DNA from: Bacillota bacterium
Lineage (GTDB): Bacteria; Bacillota; DSM-12270; Thermacetogeniales; Thermacetogeniaceae
Direction of reading: 5' to 3'
Assembly (NCBI GenBank): GCA_029907475.1
Contig: JARYLU010000003.1
Span: forward strand, 85,527 to 149,526
DNA: 64,000 nucleotides
Shown: piece after piece, positions 9,285-22,494 of the stretch
Layout of the letters: each line of letters starts with the position of its first letter
How positions within the stretch are numbered: the stretch's first letter is position 1
The notes under the pieces: generated by a model
Databases searched by the model: none
What the model was told of the DNA's origin: nothing
What the model saw: the letters and a program-made list of their open reading frames with translations, nothing else
Position numbers and translations under genes: made by a program

Positions 9285-9602
9285 GTGCTCCTGAAATCCT
9301 TATTGATCGGTTTTTTGTGGGGGACGTTAATCAGTGTCCTGAACCATTATTACCTGCAGCGGGTGCTTAAAAAAAGCAAGGACCAACCCCCGGATAGGGG
9401 GATGCTGGCTGTAGTCAACTGCTATATTGTCCGTTATTTTATTAATATCGGTGCCCTCTTTCTTGTTTACCGGGACATGTGGATGCTTGTGGGAACTGCC
9501 GTGGGACTTATGGTGATGAAAAACATATCTCTCATCCAGCAGTACCGGGAGAGCCGGCAACAGGCGTGGAAGCCTAAAACGAAAGAAAATCGCAAAAAAT
9601 AA
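9285..9602 (+). CDS. atpI: ATP synthase subunit I
   Basis: 105-residue membrane protein with up to four hydrophobic segments and a basic C-terminal tail, matching the AtpI (ATP synthase I) family that assists assembly of the c-ring. It lies between atpZ and atpB. The GTG start follows the AAGGAG near the end of atpZ by about 12 bases; the spacing is long, so an alternative start cannot be excluded, but no better in-frame codon is nearby. Confidence 0.82.
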   Translation: MLLKSLLIGFLWGTLISVLNHYYLQRVLKKSKDQPPDRGMLAVVNCYIVRYFINIGALFLVYRDMWMLVGTAVGLMVMKNISLIQQYRESRQQAWKPKTKENRKK

Positions 9603-9717
9603 ACAGAAATGGATTCAAAAAGCAGGGTACCAGGTATCAAAGGTTTGTGTAGTTTTGTCTGAGCATAGTTTTGCATGAACAGAAAAAGGGAATAAGGATG
9701 GAGAAAGGGGTCCAAAA

Positions 9718-10398
9718 ATGCACGAGAGTCACGGGAGCGACATTCTCTTCCACATCTTTGGTTTGCCTGTTTCGAGTTATGTCACGACCATGTGGGCGAT
9801 CATGGCAGTTCTCTTTGTCATCTGCGTCCTGGTTACAAGGCGCTTGAACAAGGTGCCCGGCCAGCTTCAGAACCTGGTCGAGTTTACTGTTGAAGGCTTG
9901 CTTAACTTTTTCAGCGGTATCTTGGGTACCGAAAAAGCACGCAGGTATTTCCCGCTTCTTGCCAGCCTTTTTCTTTTTATCCTTTTCTCGAACTGGTCCG
10001 GGATCTTACCCGGGGCAGGCCATGTCAAGGGTTTCAGGCCGCCAACAAGCACCGTGAGCGTTACCGCGGGGCTTGCCATTGTGGTGTTTTTTTCCGTGCA
10101 GATAGCCGGTATCCGGGAAAAGGGCTTGAAGTATTTTAAACACTTTATCGAGCCGATCCCCATTTTCCTTCCGATCACACTGATCGAGGAATTTGTGAAG
10201 CCATTATCCCTTTCGCTCCGTCTTTATGGTAATATTTTCGGAGAGGAAACCGTGGTGGCGGTTTTATTCAGTCTGGTTCCTTATTTTTCACCAATTCCCA
10301 TGCAGATGCTGGGCCTGCTCTTCGGCTTTATTCAAGCCCTTGTTTTCACAACCCTTGCTGCAATTTACATCGCCAATGCCACCGCCGAGGCCCACTGA
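9718..10398 (+). CDS. atpB: F1Fo ATP synthase subunit a
   Basis: 226-residue Fo subunit with about five to six transmembrane helices that forms the ion half-channels next to the c-ring. The essential arginine is R168 in LSLRLYGNIFGEE; the C-terminal helix LFGFIQALVFTTLAAIYI is also typical. An ATG with AGAAAGGGG upstream sets the start. A 115-base spacer from atpI contains no gene. Confidence 0.96.
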   Translation: MHESHGSDILFHIFGLPVSSYVTTMWAIMAVLFVICVLVTRRLNKVPGQLQNLVEFTVEGLLNFFSGILGTEKARRYFPLLASLFLFILFSNWSGILPGAGHVKGFRPPTSTVSVTAGLAIVVFFSVQIAGIREKGLKYFKHFIEPIPIFLPITLIEEFVKPLSLSLRLYGNIFGEETVVAVLFSLVPYFSPIPMQMLGLLFGFIQALVFTTLAAIYIANATAEAH

Positions 10399-10556
10399 AA
10401 ATAAAGTTCCCTCTTTCCAGGTTCCGGGCATTTTCGCCTTGCGGAGAAACAACAGACATCTTCGCCAAAAGCCCGCTTATTAAAGATCGCACGCAGGTGA
10501 AATCGGTCAGGGATTTGAGAGCCGGGAACTTAAAAAGTTTTCTCACGATCTTTTAA

Positions 10557-10820
<264 letters not shown>

Positions 10821-10835
10821 ATTAGGGTCAAAAAG

Positions 10836-10887
10836 ATACCCGGGGGCGCGACTGGACAGGGCCCCGGTACCAACGCCCCTCGGGTAT
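10836..10887 (+). other. Long hairpin between atpE and atpF
   Basis: The 13 bases at 10836-10848 (ATACCCGGGGGCG) pair with 10874-10887 with one bulge, closing a 25-base apical region. No T-run follows, so it is not a normal intrinsic terminator. It sits right after the atpE stop, where a 3' stabilising or RNA-processing stem could raise atpE mRNA relative to the rest of the operon. Confidence 0.7.
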
Positions 10888-10915
10888 TTATGACCTGCCG
10901 ACGGAGGGGACAGAA

Positions 10916-11397
10916 GTGGAAATTACCTGGTACGACCTGGTATGGGCGATCATCAATTTTTTGGTAATTCTTGGGATCCTGTATATATTATTTTATAAAC
11001 CTGTCATTCGGTTCCTCGACAACCGCCGGGCCGAAATCGCGCGCAACATTACGGAGGCGGAGCAGGCTCGGGCCGAGGCGGCAGCTTTATTAAAAGAACA
11101 CCGCGAAAAAGTGGCAGGAGCCGACCAGGAGGCGCAGGAGATTGTGGCGCGTGCAGTGAAAGCCGGTGAGGAGGCGCGTGTGGGCCTGATCGAGCAAGGC
11201 CGCGACGAAGCGGCGGCACTGCTCGAAAAAGCCCGTACCGAAATCCAGCGGGAGCGGGACGCAGCCCTGAGGGCCCTCCGCCAGGAGGTTGCCACCCTCG
11301 CCGTAATGGCAGCAGGAAAAATTCTCGGGCGCGCTGTGACCGGGAAGGATCACGCGCGCCTGGTGGAGCAGTTCCTAAATGAAGTGGGTGAACTGAA

Positions 11398-11401
<4 letters not shown>
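10916..11401 (+). CDS. atpF: F1Fo ATP synthase subunit b
   Basis: 161-residue peripheral-stalk subunit: one N-terminal transmembrane helix (about 5-28) followed by a long charged alpha-helix rich in Ala, Glu, Arg and Lys that forms the dimeric stator. GTG start with GGAGGGG upstream. Its stop overlaps the next start by four bases. Only one b-type gene is present, so the stalk is probably a homodimer. Confidence 0.95.
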
Positions 11402-13499
<2,098 letters not shown>

Positions 13500-13527
13500 A
13501 AAATTTCGAAGGTGGTGACAGCGCTCG

Positions 13528-15850
<2,323 letters not shown>

Positions 15851-15851
15851 A

Positions 15852-16289
15852 GTGGCAGAGCAGGCTAAAGAAAGAAAGAGAACTTTTAAGCTGGAGATCA
15901 TTACACCGGAGCGTCTCGTTGTTTCAGAGGAAGTCGAAGCCGTGGTCATTCCGGCAGCCCAGGGCTCGTTGGGTATTTTACGGAACCACACTCCTTTTCT
16001 TGGGGGGCTCGAGATCGGGATCATCAAATACCGCCAGGAAGGGAAAAACCATTGGGTTGCCTGCAATACCGGGGTTTTTGAGATCAGAGAAAATACCCTG
16101 CGGATTCTTGCTGACACGGCGGAGCGGGGAGAGGATATTAATGTGCTCCGGGCGCAGCAGGCGCGGGACCGGGCGCGTCAGCGCCTGCGCGAAAAAGAAA
16201 TTGATATGGATTACCTCCGGGCCGAACTGGCACTCCGGCGCGCCCTGGCGCGCTTAAAAGCAGCGGCATACGAAGTGAAGGACCCATAA
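15852..16289 (+). CDS. atpC: F1 ATP synthase subunit epsilon
   Basis: 145-residue subunit: N-terminal beta-sandwich (PERLVVSEEVEAVVIPAAQGSLGILRNH in overlapping parts) and C-terminal helical pair rich in Arg/Ala that can inhibit ATP hydrolysis. The GTG at 15852, one base after the atpD stop, has GGAGG 12 bases upstream; TTG at 15843 is the alternative but is too close to that site. Last gene of the atp operon. Confidence 0.93.
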   Translation: MAEQAKERKRTFKLEIITPERLVVSEEVEAVVIPAAQGSLGILRNHTPFLGGLEIGIIKYRQEGKNHWVACNTGVFEIRENTLRILADTAERGEDINVLRAQQARDRARQRLREKEIDMDYLRAELALRRALARLKAAAYEVKDP

Positions 16290-16322
16290 GGACCCACATC
16301 CTGAGCCCTGCTTCCCCTCGCG

Positions 16323-16354
16323 AACCTGGCAACAGCCAGGTTTTTTTATTTTGT
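16323..16354 (+). terminator. Intrinsic terminator of the atp operon
   Basis: Perfect 8-bp stem AACCTGGC / GCCAGGTT with an AACA loop (16323-16342) running into a T-rich tail, 34 bases after atpC. Confidence 0.92.
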
Positions 16355-16438
16355 GTTCTTTGAGCTCTTCGGGAATAAAGTGAGAGGCAGTGGGCAAAAA
16401 TAGTAGAGGAAGAAAATGGTACTAAGGAGTAAGGCGCG

Positions 16439-17182
16439 ATGAAAAAAGGATTCTTCCTGGTCATTGTCCTGGGTGCTTTGCTGGCCTTTTTCCTGCCGGG
16501 AGAAACCAGCGGAAACCGGGAGAAGCCTGTTCTTCCTGAGCTTGTTGCACTGGTGGAGCGGGGAGGCGGGGGTGTTGACGGCTTCGATCTGGAAGGCTGG
16601 GCCGTGGTCAAGAGAAGGGGAGAAGTTGAGAAAATCTGGAAAGACCTGGATTTAACAGGTTCTCTGGAGCTCCAGGATGGCAGGTTGAGCCCCGTCCAGA
16701 GCTCGCAAGGTAAGGCTATTTGCTATCAGGGACGGCCGGCAGAGGGCGCTGAAGTTCGAATTACTCTGCAAAAAGTCGGTCAAGCCGGGCCGCAGGACCT
16801 GACTTATCTGATGCTGAAAGCCCGCATTCCCTCCGGCACCCGAACTGCCCTGGCGTGGGAAGAAAAGCTCAGAGAGACCCTCGCCGCCGCAGGGAGCGAG
16901 CATGGATTGTACCTTACTGTAAAGGGAAGAATTCCCCGTAAGCTTGGGCGCGAAGCCCAGCTTGCCTGGGGAGAAGCAGTGCTCCAGGAGCTCGGGGGGA
17001 GCGTGGCCGATTCGCTCCGGACGGAAAAATACCTGAGTTTGGTGGGCTACACCCCGGTTTTTTTCGATGCGGTCAGGGTTGGAAAGAAAAAGGTAAATAT
17101 CAATGTTGCGCTTGTTTCTCAAGCAGGTTCTGAAGAGACCCTTGTTTATCTAGGAACTCCATTAATATCCAGCGAATATTGA
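16439..17182 (+). CDS. ywmB: YwmB-family (DUF1779) exported protein
   Basis: 247-residue protein of the YwmB family, whose crystal fold resembles TATA-box-binding protein but whose function is unknown. An N-terminal signal or anchor helix (residues 4-20, then a Pro/Gly break) suggests export. Assignment rests on the position between atpC and murA-spoIID, identical to B. subtilis, plus overall length and the GxLELQDG...GRIP pattern. Start ATG with TAAGGAG 7 bases upstream. Confidence 0.78.
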   Translation: MKKGFFLVIVLGALLAFFLPGETSGNREKPVLPELVALVERGGGGVDGFDLEGWAVVKRRGEVEKIWKDLDLTGSLELQDGRLSPVQSSQGKAICYQGRPAEGAEVRITLQKVGQAGPQDLTYLMLKARIPSGTRTALAWEEKLRETLAAAGSEHGLYLTVKGRIPRKLGREAQLAWGEAVLQELGGSVADSLRTEKYLSLVGYTPVFFDAVRVGKKKVNINVALVSQAGSEETLVYLGTPLISSEY

Positions 17183-17203
17183 GGAGAATATTGCATTTTC
17201 GGG

Positions 17204-17232
17204 CAGGAATCCCGGCAAAAACGGCGAATTAC
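17204..17232 (+). repeat. CAGGA-N16-CGAA intergenic motif, copy 1
   Basis: GCAGGA followed after exactly 16 bases by CGAA, upstream of murA. The same arrangement occurs near 21260, 30294 and 42230. No coding content; function unknown. Confidence 0.6.
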
Positions 17233-17280
17233 TCGCAATATTACTTGAAATTTGGACTTAGACCTTCATGCCACTCATGC

Positions 17281-17395
17281 GACACCATCAGAGGAAAGAA
17301 AAATAAAGGTTTACCTTGCGCCTGAAGACCTGGCACCGACCAGAATACGGGAGCAAGCGCAAGGATAAATCGAAACATATTGTTCAGGGCAGAAG
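17281..17395 (+). repeat. Dispersed intergenic repeat, short copy (B)
   Basis: Similar to 46650-46775 at both ends (the CACCA-CAGA-AAAATAAAGG-TT left part and the GAGCAAGCGCAAGGATAAAT right part) but lacking about 30 central bases. The ends form an imperfect inverted repeat (17311-17321 with 17357-17368). Lies in the ywmB-murA gap and is non-coding. Confidence 0.75.
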
Positions 17396-17440
17396 GTAAA
17401 TCCCTGCTTTAAATCGGAATTCACAAAAAAAGTAGGAGAA

Positions 17441-18715
17441 ATGATGGAGGATAAGTTTTTAATCCAAGGTGGTACCAGTCTGACCGGAGACATCCAGATT
17501 AGTGGTTCAAAAAATGCCAGCCTCCCGATCCTTGCCGCTACTCTCCTGACTCCCGACCGGTGTCTGATTTACGGGGTACCGCGTTTAGCCGATATCAGGA
17601 TTATGATTCAGATGTTGAGCGGGCTTGGTGCCCAGATATCGATGCAGGGGCATCAGGTTGCGGTCCAGGCCCGCGAGTTGCAGATCACAGAGGAGCTTAA
17701 CCAGCACGCCAGAAAAATGCGGGCATCTTTTTTGTTGATGGGCCCTCTCCTGGCCCGGCACGGTAAAGCCTGTTTAGCCCTCCCCGGGGGGTGCGCCATC
17801 GGAAAACGACCTGTTGATCTGCACCTTAAGGGTTTGGCCGCTTTAGGAGCAAAAATTACGATTGAAAAGGGATATGTCAGGGCAACTGCCAGGCGTTTAA
17901 CGGGCAGCGATATTTACCTTGAATTCCCCAGCGTTGGCGCCACGGAAAACCTTATGATGGCTGCCACCGGTGCGCGGGGAACGACAACCCTGCTTAATGC
18001 CGCGGCAGAGCCTGAAATTGTGGACCTGGCCTGTTTTTTAAAAAAACTGGGAGCAAAGATTACGGGGGCGGGAACGAGGGTGGTAAAAATAGAGGGAAGC
18101 CGCTCTTTGCATGGCGCGGCTCATACGGTGATCCCGGACCGCATTGAGGCCGGGACTTACATGGTTGCAGCGGTCGCAACAGGAGGTCGGGTGCGACTGC
18201 TGAAGGTCATCCCCGCACACCTCCGTTCCGTGATCGCGAAGCTCCGCAAGACGGGAGCGGAGATCGAAAAGGGGAGAGACGAACTGCTTGTGGCTGCTAC
18301 CTGTAAAAGTACTCCCTTGCAGATCAGAACCTCCCCGTATCCTGGTTTTCCGACAGACCTGCAACCGCAGTTTGCGGCCCTCCTGACCACAGTAACCGGT
18401 ACGAGCAGGATCGTCGAAACAGTTTTCGAAGAACGATTCCTTTATACCGAGGAACTGCGCAGGATGGGGGCATCCATTGAAGTGTCCGGCCCAAAGGCTT
18501 TAATCCGGGGAGTGGAGCGCCTGTACCCGGCACAGGTGAAAGTGCCGGACCTCCGGGCGGGAGCGGCACTGGTGATTGCTGCCTTAAAAGCCTGGGGAGA
18601 AACCGAGATTAACTGCGTTCATCACCTCGACCGGGGCTACGAGGGCATTGAGGAAAAACTGCGGGGTCTTGGAGCCCGGATCCGGCGGGTTACAGAGCAG
18701 GCCGCAAACCTCTAA
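17441..18715 (+). CDS. murA: UDP-N-acetylglucosamine 1-carboxyvinyltransferase
   Basis: 424-residue enolpyruvyl transferase for the first committed step of peptidoglycan synthesis (PEP plus UDP-GlcNAc). The PEP-binding, fosfomycin-target cysteine is C118 in LPGGCAIGKRPVDLH. SGSKNASLPILAATLL near the N-terminus is characteristic. Two ATGs in tandem (17441, 17444) follow AGGAG; the second has better spacing and would make the cysteine C117. Downstream of ywmB and upstream of spoIID as in B. subtilis (murAA). Confidence 0.97.
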   Translation: MMEDKFLIQGGTSLTGDIQISGSKNASLPILAATLLTPDRCLIYGVPRLADIRIMIQMLSGLGAQISMQGHQVAVQARELQITEELNQHARKMRASFLLMGPLLARHGKACLALPGGCAIGKRPVDLHLKGLAALGAKITIEKGYVRATARRLTGSDIYLEFPSVGATENLMMAATGARGTTTLLNAAAEPEIVDLACFLKKLGAKITGAGTRVVKIEGSRSLHGAAHTVIPDRIEAGTYMVAAVATGGRVRLLKVIPAHLRSVIAKLRKTGAEIEKGRDELLVAATCKSTPLQIRTSPYPGFPTDLQPQFAALLTTVTGTSRIVETVFEERFLYTEELRRMGASIEVSGPKALIRGVERLYPAQVKVPDLRAGAALVIAALKAWGETEINCVHHLDRGYEGIEEKLRGLGARIRRVTEQAANL

Positions 18716-18720
18716 GGCAA

Positions 18721-18852
18721 GTCCTTCCGCTCGCTCCGGAAGATGGCGGTTTTGCGCTCACCCCTGGGCTGCGGTCGGTTGCCAGGCAAGCACTTCCACT
18801 CGCTCCTGATTCCGCTCCCAGCACTCACTGCTGCTTCGTGAGCCAAAAAAGA
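18721..18852 (-). repeat. Dispersed intergenic repeat (copy D, inverted)
   Basis: Bases 18777-18818 are the exact reverse complement of 23793-23834 and match 46685-46727 with one inserted base. Bases 18821-18852 resemble 57455-57486 with few differences. Non-coding, between murA and spoIID; the rest of this 468-base gap up to the spoIID promoter holds nothing recognisable. Confidence 0.85.
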
Positions 18853-19100
18853 TACAAAACGGAAAAAATTCCCCTTTTACGAAGTAAGTCCCCGCCTGGC
18901 ACTCAACTTCACCTCAACAGCGGCTCCGAGCCGGTCTAATTGACCCCCGTTGCTCTTTAAAGTTTACCGGAGCGCTCTTTCCCCCCCTGCAAGAATAAAC
19001 GCGGCGGCAAGAAAGTTAGCGTTCGAGCTCAAAAAATCGGGGGAACAGCTCCCCGGAAAAGATTCGAAAGGCGGACCCTCGTATTTGTCGAGGTGATTTG

Positions 19101-19129
19101 GTCTAATCGTCTTCCCCGCTTCATAAATA
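19101..19129 (+). promoter_or_regulatory. Candidate sigma-E promoter of spoIID
   Basis: GTCTAAT, 14-base spacer, CATAAATA, matching the mother-cell sigma-E pattern in spacing and -10 core; 55 bases before the spoIID start. spoIID is a known sigma-E gene in B. subtilis. Confidence 0.6.
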
Positions 19130-19183
19130 GGGAAACAGGGAAGTAAATTCTCGCCTGTACGGGTAAGAACGGGGGAAGGATTT

Positions 19184-20179
19184 GTGCGAAAACTGCTCCG
19201 CGGTTACAAATTATTAGGCTACGCTGTTTTAATAATCACTTTAATCTTAGTGGGACTGCCTGCACTGCTGGCGCGCGGTTGCAGTTGGGAAAAAACAGAA
19301 AATGCCCACCAGGAAGAGCCAGTGGTCCGTCTTCAAATTGGGCAGGATCAGATTGTTTTTCTTCCCCTGGAAGAGTATCTCATCGGTGTGGTGGCCGCAG
19401 AAATGCCTGCCTCTTTTCATCTGGAAGCCCTCAAGGCTCAGGCTGTTGCGGCGCGCACCTATGCCTTGCGGCGCTTATCTACCAAAAACCACGCTGAAAA
19501 ACACCCCCATGCCGATCTCTGTACTGATCCCGGCCACTGCCAGGCCTGGATACCGCGGTCCGAAATGCGAAAGAGATGGGGTTTGCTGCGTTTTCACTTT
19601 TACTACGAACAGATTGCAGGCGCGGTCAGGGATACTGCGATGGAGGTCCTGGTTTATCAGGATCAGCTTATTGACCCGGTTTACCACGCGAGTTGCGGGG
19701 GGAAAGGAACTGAGGACGCGGTTGAAGTCTGGGGTCACGATGTTTCCTATCTGAAGAGGGTGCCTTGCACCTGGGACCCTCCTCAAAAAACCCAACCTGT
19801 TTTTGCAACTTTTACCTTGCAAGATTTTTTTGCCCGCTTGGGAATGAAAGAAAGTGCGGTTCCCGTTGGGCAGGGGCTGGGGGGAGTGGTCCAGGTTTTG
19901 GAACATAGCCCCAGTGGTCGCGTCAGGAAAGTAAAAATTGGAGATCAGGTCTTCCGGGGGGTGGATTTAAGAAAAAGCCTGAACTTACGCTCTACCGATT
20001 TTTCGATTGAAGCAACGGGAGACCGGATCATTTTTGCAACCCAGGGGTACGGTCATGCTGTGGGTTTATGTCAGTCCGGTGCGCAGGGCATGGCTTTGCA
20101 AGGGAAAACATACCAGGAAATTTTATCTTATTATTACCGGGGTGTACAAATCAAACACTTAACTCCCCCTAATCAGTGA
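19184..20179 (+). CDS. spoIID: Stage II sporulation protein D
   Basis: 331-residue membrane-anchored lytic transglycosylase that, with SpoIIM/SpoIIP, removes septal peptidoglycan during engulfment. N-terminal transmembrane helix (about residues 10-28); the catalytic-domain signature LEEYLIGVVAAEMPASFHLEALKAQAVAARTYA spans residues 64-96, and the C-terminal GYGHAVGLCQSGAQGMA segment is present. GTG start preceded by GGGGGAAGGA. A candidate sigma-E promoter lies upstream. Confidence 0.96.
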   Translation: MRKLLRGYKLLGYAVLIITLILVGLPALLARGCSWEKTENAHQEEPVVRLQIGQDQIVFLPLEEYLIGVVAAEMPASFHLEALKAQAVAARTYALRRLSTKNHAEKHPHADLCTDPGHCQAWIPRSEMRKRWGLLRFHFYYEQIAGAVRDTAMEVLVYQDQLIDPVYHASCGGKGTEDAVEVWGHDVSYLKRVPCTWDPPQKTQPVFATFTLQDFFARLGMKESAVPVGQGLGGVVQVLEHSPSGRVRKVKIGDQVFRGVDLRKSLNLRSTDFSIEATGDRIIFATQGYGHAVGLCQSGAQGMALQGKTYQEILSYYYRGVQIKHLTPPNQ

Positions 20180-20202
20180 GGGGGGAGCGGAATCAAAAGG
20201 AC

Positions 20203-20233
20203 AAGGGGAGCGTCGCTCCCCTTAATGTTTTTT
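20203..20233. terminator. Bidirectional terminator between spoIID and coat genes
   Basis: Perfect 9-bp stem AAGGGGAGC / GCTCCCCTT with a 3-base loop (20203-20223), followed on the + strand by a T6 run; convergent genes on both sides. Confidence 0.85.
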
Positions 20234-20252
20234 AAGCTTATCATGCTAACAG

Positions 20253-20549
20253 TTACATCAAACGTCCTGCCGCGCCACCTAGCGTTCCCATCTGTTGCTG
20301 GGCTTTGGATCTCGCCTCAGAAATCATCTTCGGATCTGCTGCTGGAGGTTTATACCAGCCCTTCTGATTCATAAAATTGAAAACCTTTTGGGCAGCGTCT
20401 TGTTCCTGACGGTGAATTTCCACGAAATCTTTCCGGAGGTCGGAGTTGGCTGATTCGTAAATCGCGGTGTTGTAGTTACCCATCAAGAATTTCTGACTTG
20501 ATAAAAGGTCCTCTGTACACAACTGATCATTTAGTTTATGATCCGGCAT
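20253..20549 (-). CDS. CotF-like spore coat protein
   Basis: 98-residue protein with the CotF/YhcQ family character: a helical ferritin-like region (DLLSSQKFLMGNYNTAIYESAN, split here as DLLSSQKFLMGNYN and AIYESANSDLRK), then a Gln-rich HRQEQDAAQKVFNFMNQKGWY segment and a flexible tail. Made in the mother cell and deposited in the spore coat in relatives. The minus-strand start is preceded by GAAGGGAGGA. It follows the small coat gene at 20797-20597 in the same direction, probably one transcript. Confidence 0.87.
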   Translation of the reverse strand: MPDHKLNDQLCTEDLLSSQKFLMGNYNTAIYESANSDLRKDFVEIHRQEQDAAQKVFNFMNQKGWYKPPAADPKMISEARSKAQQQMGTLGGAAGRLM

Positions 20550-20596
20550 TTCTGATCCTCCCTTCTGGTGTCAAATCATTTTTTTCGTTGTTTGTG

Positions 20597-20797
20597 CTAG
20601 ATTGTTGCCGCTTCATTCAGGTGTTTCATCAGGGTATCCAGGTGGCGCTGGTGCATGTCACGCAGGTTTTGACATAAACTCTTAATTTCCGGGTCGGTGG
20701 CCTGATTAGCATAAACGCTGAATTTCTGAACCATAAGCTGCTCCTGGCGCAGGTTATCTTCGATTAAACCGAGTTCTTTCGAAGTGAGCCGAGCCAA
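20597..20797 (-). CDS. Small ferritin-like spore coat-associated protein
   Basis: 66-residue helical protein beginning MARLTSKELGLIEDNL and ending with DMHQRHLDTLMKHLNEA, resembling the short CotF-like partners found beside coat genes in Clostridia. The TTG start at 20797 is chosen because AAAGGAGGTGA lies six bases upstream on the minus strand; a longer reading from 20842 has no such site. The function is assigned from family resemblance and the neighbour only. Confidence 0.7.
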   Translation of the reverse strand: MARLTSKELGLIEDNLRQEQLMVQKFSVYANQATDPEIKSLCQNLRDMHQRHLDTLMKHLNEAATI

Positions 20798-20894
20798 TCC
20801 CTTCACCTCCTTTGAAGCTTTTTTCAACTGTAGTATGTACACCTCCGTATTTAATTATGCAAAATTATATCCCTTTCTTAGCCTGTCCCAGTTA

Positions 20895-20922
20895 GTCTTT
20901 TTCACCTACCCATTCATATAAA
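20895..20922 (+). promoter_or_regulatory. Candidate sigma-E promoter of spoIIID
   Basis: GTCTTTT and CATATAAA separated by about 13-14 bases, 33 bases before the spoIIID start. Matches the sigma-E pattern moderately; sigma-E control is known for spoIIID in B. subtilis. Confidence 0.45.
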
Positions 20923-20954
20923 TGTACTAAACCGGAACCAGGGGAGGAACTAAA

Positions 20955-21203
20955 ATGCAAGAGTACATCCGCCGCCGGGTCCTGGAGGTAAGTCACTACA
21001 TCCTGGAATCAGCAGCTACCGTTCGCCAAACCGCCCAAGTTTTCGGTGTCAGTAAAAGCACAATTCACAAGGATGTTACGGAACGACTTCCCAAACTCAA
21101 TCCCCAGTTGGCGTTGCAGGTGAGAAATATTCTGGAACTAAATAAAGCCGAACGTCATATCCGGGGGGGCGAGGCAACCCGTAAAAAATACCGGGGCGAC
21201 TGA
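20955..21203 (+). CDS. spoIIID: Sporulation transcription factor SpoIIID
   Basis: 82-residue HTH regulator of mother-cell sporulation genes. TVRQTAQVFGVSKSTIHKDVTERLP (residues 23-47) is the helix-turn-helix, and the C-terminus carries the basic patch RHIRGGEATRKKYR. ATG start with AGGGGAGGA. Next to mbl as in B. subtilis. Confidence 0.96.
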   Translation: MQEYIRRRVLEVSHYILESAATVRQTAQVFGVSKSTIHKDVTERLPKLNPQLALQVRNILELNKAERHIRGGEATRKKYRGD

Positions 21204-21258
21204 TAGTCCTTCAGACCGGAAAGTGGATAATAATTAAAGAAAATTTTGAAAAATAATG

Positions 21259-21300
21259 ACAGGATTTCGGAAAAAAATGTCGAACTATATGTAGAACCTT
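21259..21300 (+). repeat. CAGGA-N16-CGAA intergenic motif, copy 2
   Basis: ACAGGA, 16 bases, CGAA, then CTATATGTAGAA; lies in the 160-base gap before mbl. A TGTAGAA tail also occurs downstream of the copy near 30294. Confidence 0.6.
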
Positions 21301-21363
21301 CTTTTCTCTTTTCAAACGAGAAGGACAGGCACTATAAAATGTAGGAAAGGCTGGGCGGGGAAG

Positions 21364-22389
21364 ATGTTTTGGGTAGATGACATCGGGGTTGACCTGGGTA
21401 CGGCGAGTGTGCTTGTTTACATGAAAGGAAAAGGAATTGTGTTAAATGAGCCCTCGGTCGTTGCGATCGACAAAAATACCGGAAAAATGATTGCGGTCGG
21501 CGAAGAGGCGCGGCAAATGCTCGGCCGCACGCCGGGGAATATCGTGGCTCTAAGACCGCTCCGGGACGGCGTCATCGCAGATTATGATGTTACGGAGCGG
21601 ATGCTGCGGTACTTTATTCAAAAAGCGGTAGGGCACCGCCTTCTTTTTCGCCCCCGGCTGATGGTATGCATTCCCTCTGGGGTCACGAGTGTCGAGGAGC
21701 GGGCGGTAAAACAAGCCGCCCTTCAGGCCGGGGCGCGTCACGCCTATCTTCTTGAAGAGCCTTTGGCTGCCGCGCTGGGGGCCGGGATTACTATTTCCGA
21801 GGCGAGCGGCAACATGGTTGTTGATATTGGAGGCGGTACCACCGATGTGGCGGTCCTCTGTTTGGGAGGGATTGTTTGCAGTAAATCCCTTCGAGTTGGA
21901 GGAGATAAATTTGATGAAGCAATTATCAGGTATATCCGCAAGGAATATAATTTGATGATCGGGGAGCGTACCGCCGAAGAGCTCAAAATCAGGATTGGGA
22001 CTGCTTATCCCCAGGCAAAGGAACCGGGGGAAGGGTTAGACATCCGGGGGCGGGACCTGGTTTCCGGGCTTCCGAAAACAATCCGGGTTACCGCAGAAGA
22101 AAGTTACCTGGCCTTGCAGGAACCGGTTGAACAGGTAGTAAGTGCGGTGAAAGAGGTATTGGAGCGGACGCCTCCGGAACTGGCCGCTGACATTATTAAC
22201 AAAGGAATTGTTCTTACCGGGGGCGGGAGCTTGCTGCACGGTTTCGATCGCTTGCTCAGCGAAGAAACCGGTCTTCCGGTTCACGTTGCTGAGGACCCCA
22301 TTTCCTGCGTGGCTTTGGGAACAGGGAGGGCGCTGGGAATGTTGCACATCTTGCAAGATAACCGCAACTCATCCAGGAAGGTAGTCTAA
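21364..22389 (+). CDS. mbl: MreB-family actin-like cell-shape protein (Mbl)
   Basis: 341-residue bacterial actin. Phosphate loop 1 ([14 protein letters not shown]), phosphate loop 2 ([14 protein letters not shown]) and adenosine motif ([13 protein letters not shown]) are all present. It forms membrane-associated filaments that direct lateral wall synthesis. Mbl is preferred over MreB because it follows spoIIID and precedes two flagellar rod genes, the B. subtilis spoIIID-mbl-flhO-flhP order. ATG preceded by GGGGAAG. Confidence 0.93.
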   Translation: MFWVDDIGVDLGTASVLVYMKGKGIVLNEPSVVAIDKNTGKMIAVGEEARQMLGRTPGNIVALRPLRDGVIADYDVTERMLRYFIQKAVGHRLLFRPRLMVCIPSGVTSVEERAVKQAALQAGARHAYLLEEPLAAALGAGITISEASGNMVVDIGGGTTDVAVLCLGGIVCSKSLRVGGDKFDEAIIRYIRKEYNLMIGERTAEELKIRIGTAYPQAKEPGEGLDIRGRDLVSGLPKTIRVTAEESYLALQEPVEQVVSAVKEVLERTPPELAADIINKGIVLTGGGSLLHGFDRLLSEETGLPVHVAEDPISCVALGTGRALGMLHILQDNRNSSRKVV

Positions 22390-22494
22390 AGTCCCATAAC
22401 TTGGGGACTCAGGTAGGATTTTTTTCTGCAATTGCAGGATTTCGCCGAAGCAGGTAGTATATAGTATTACAAGAATTTTTTCCTGGGAAAGGGG

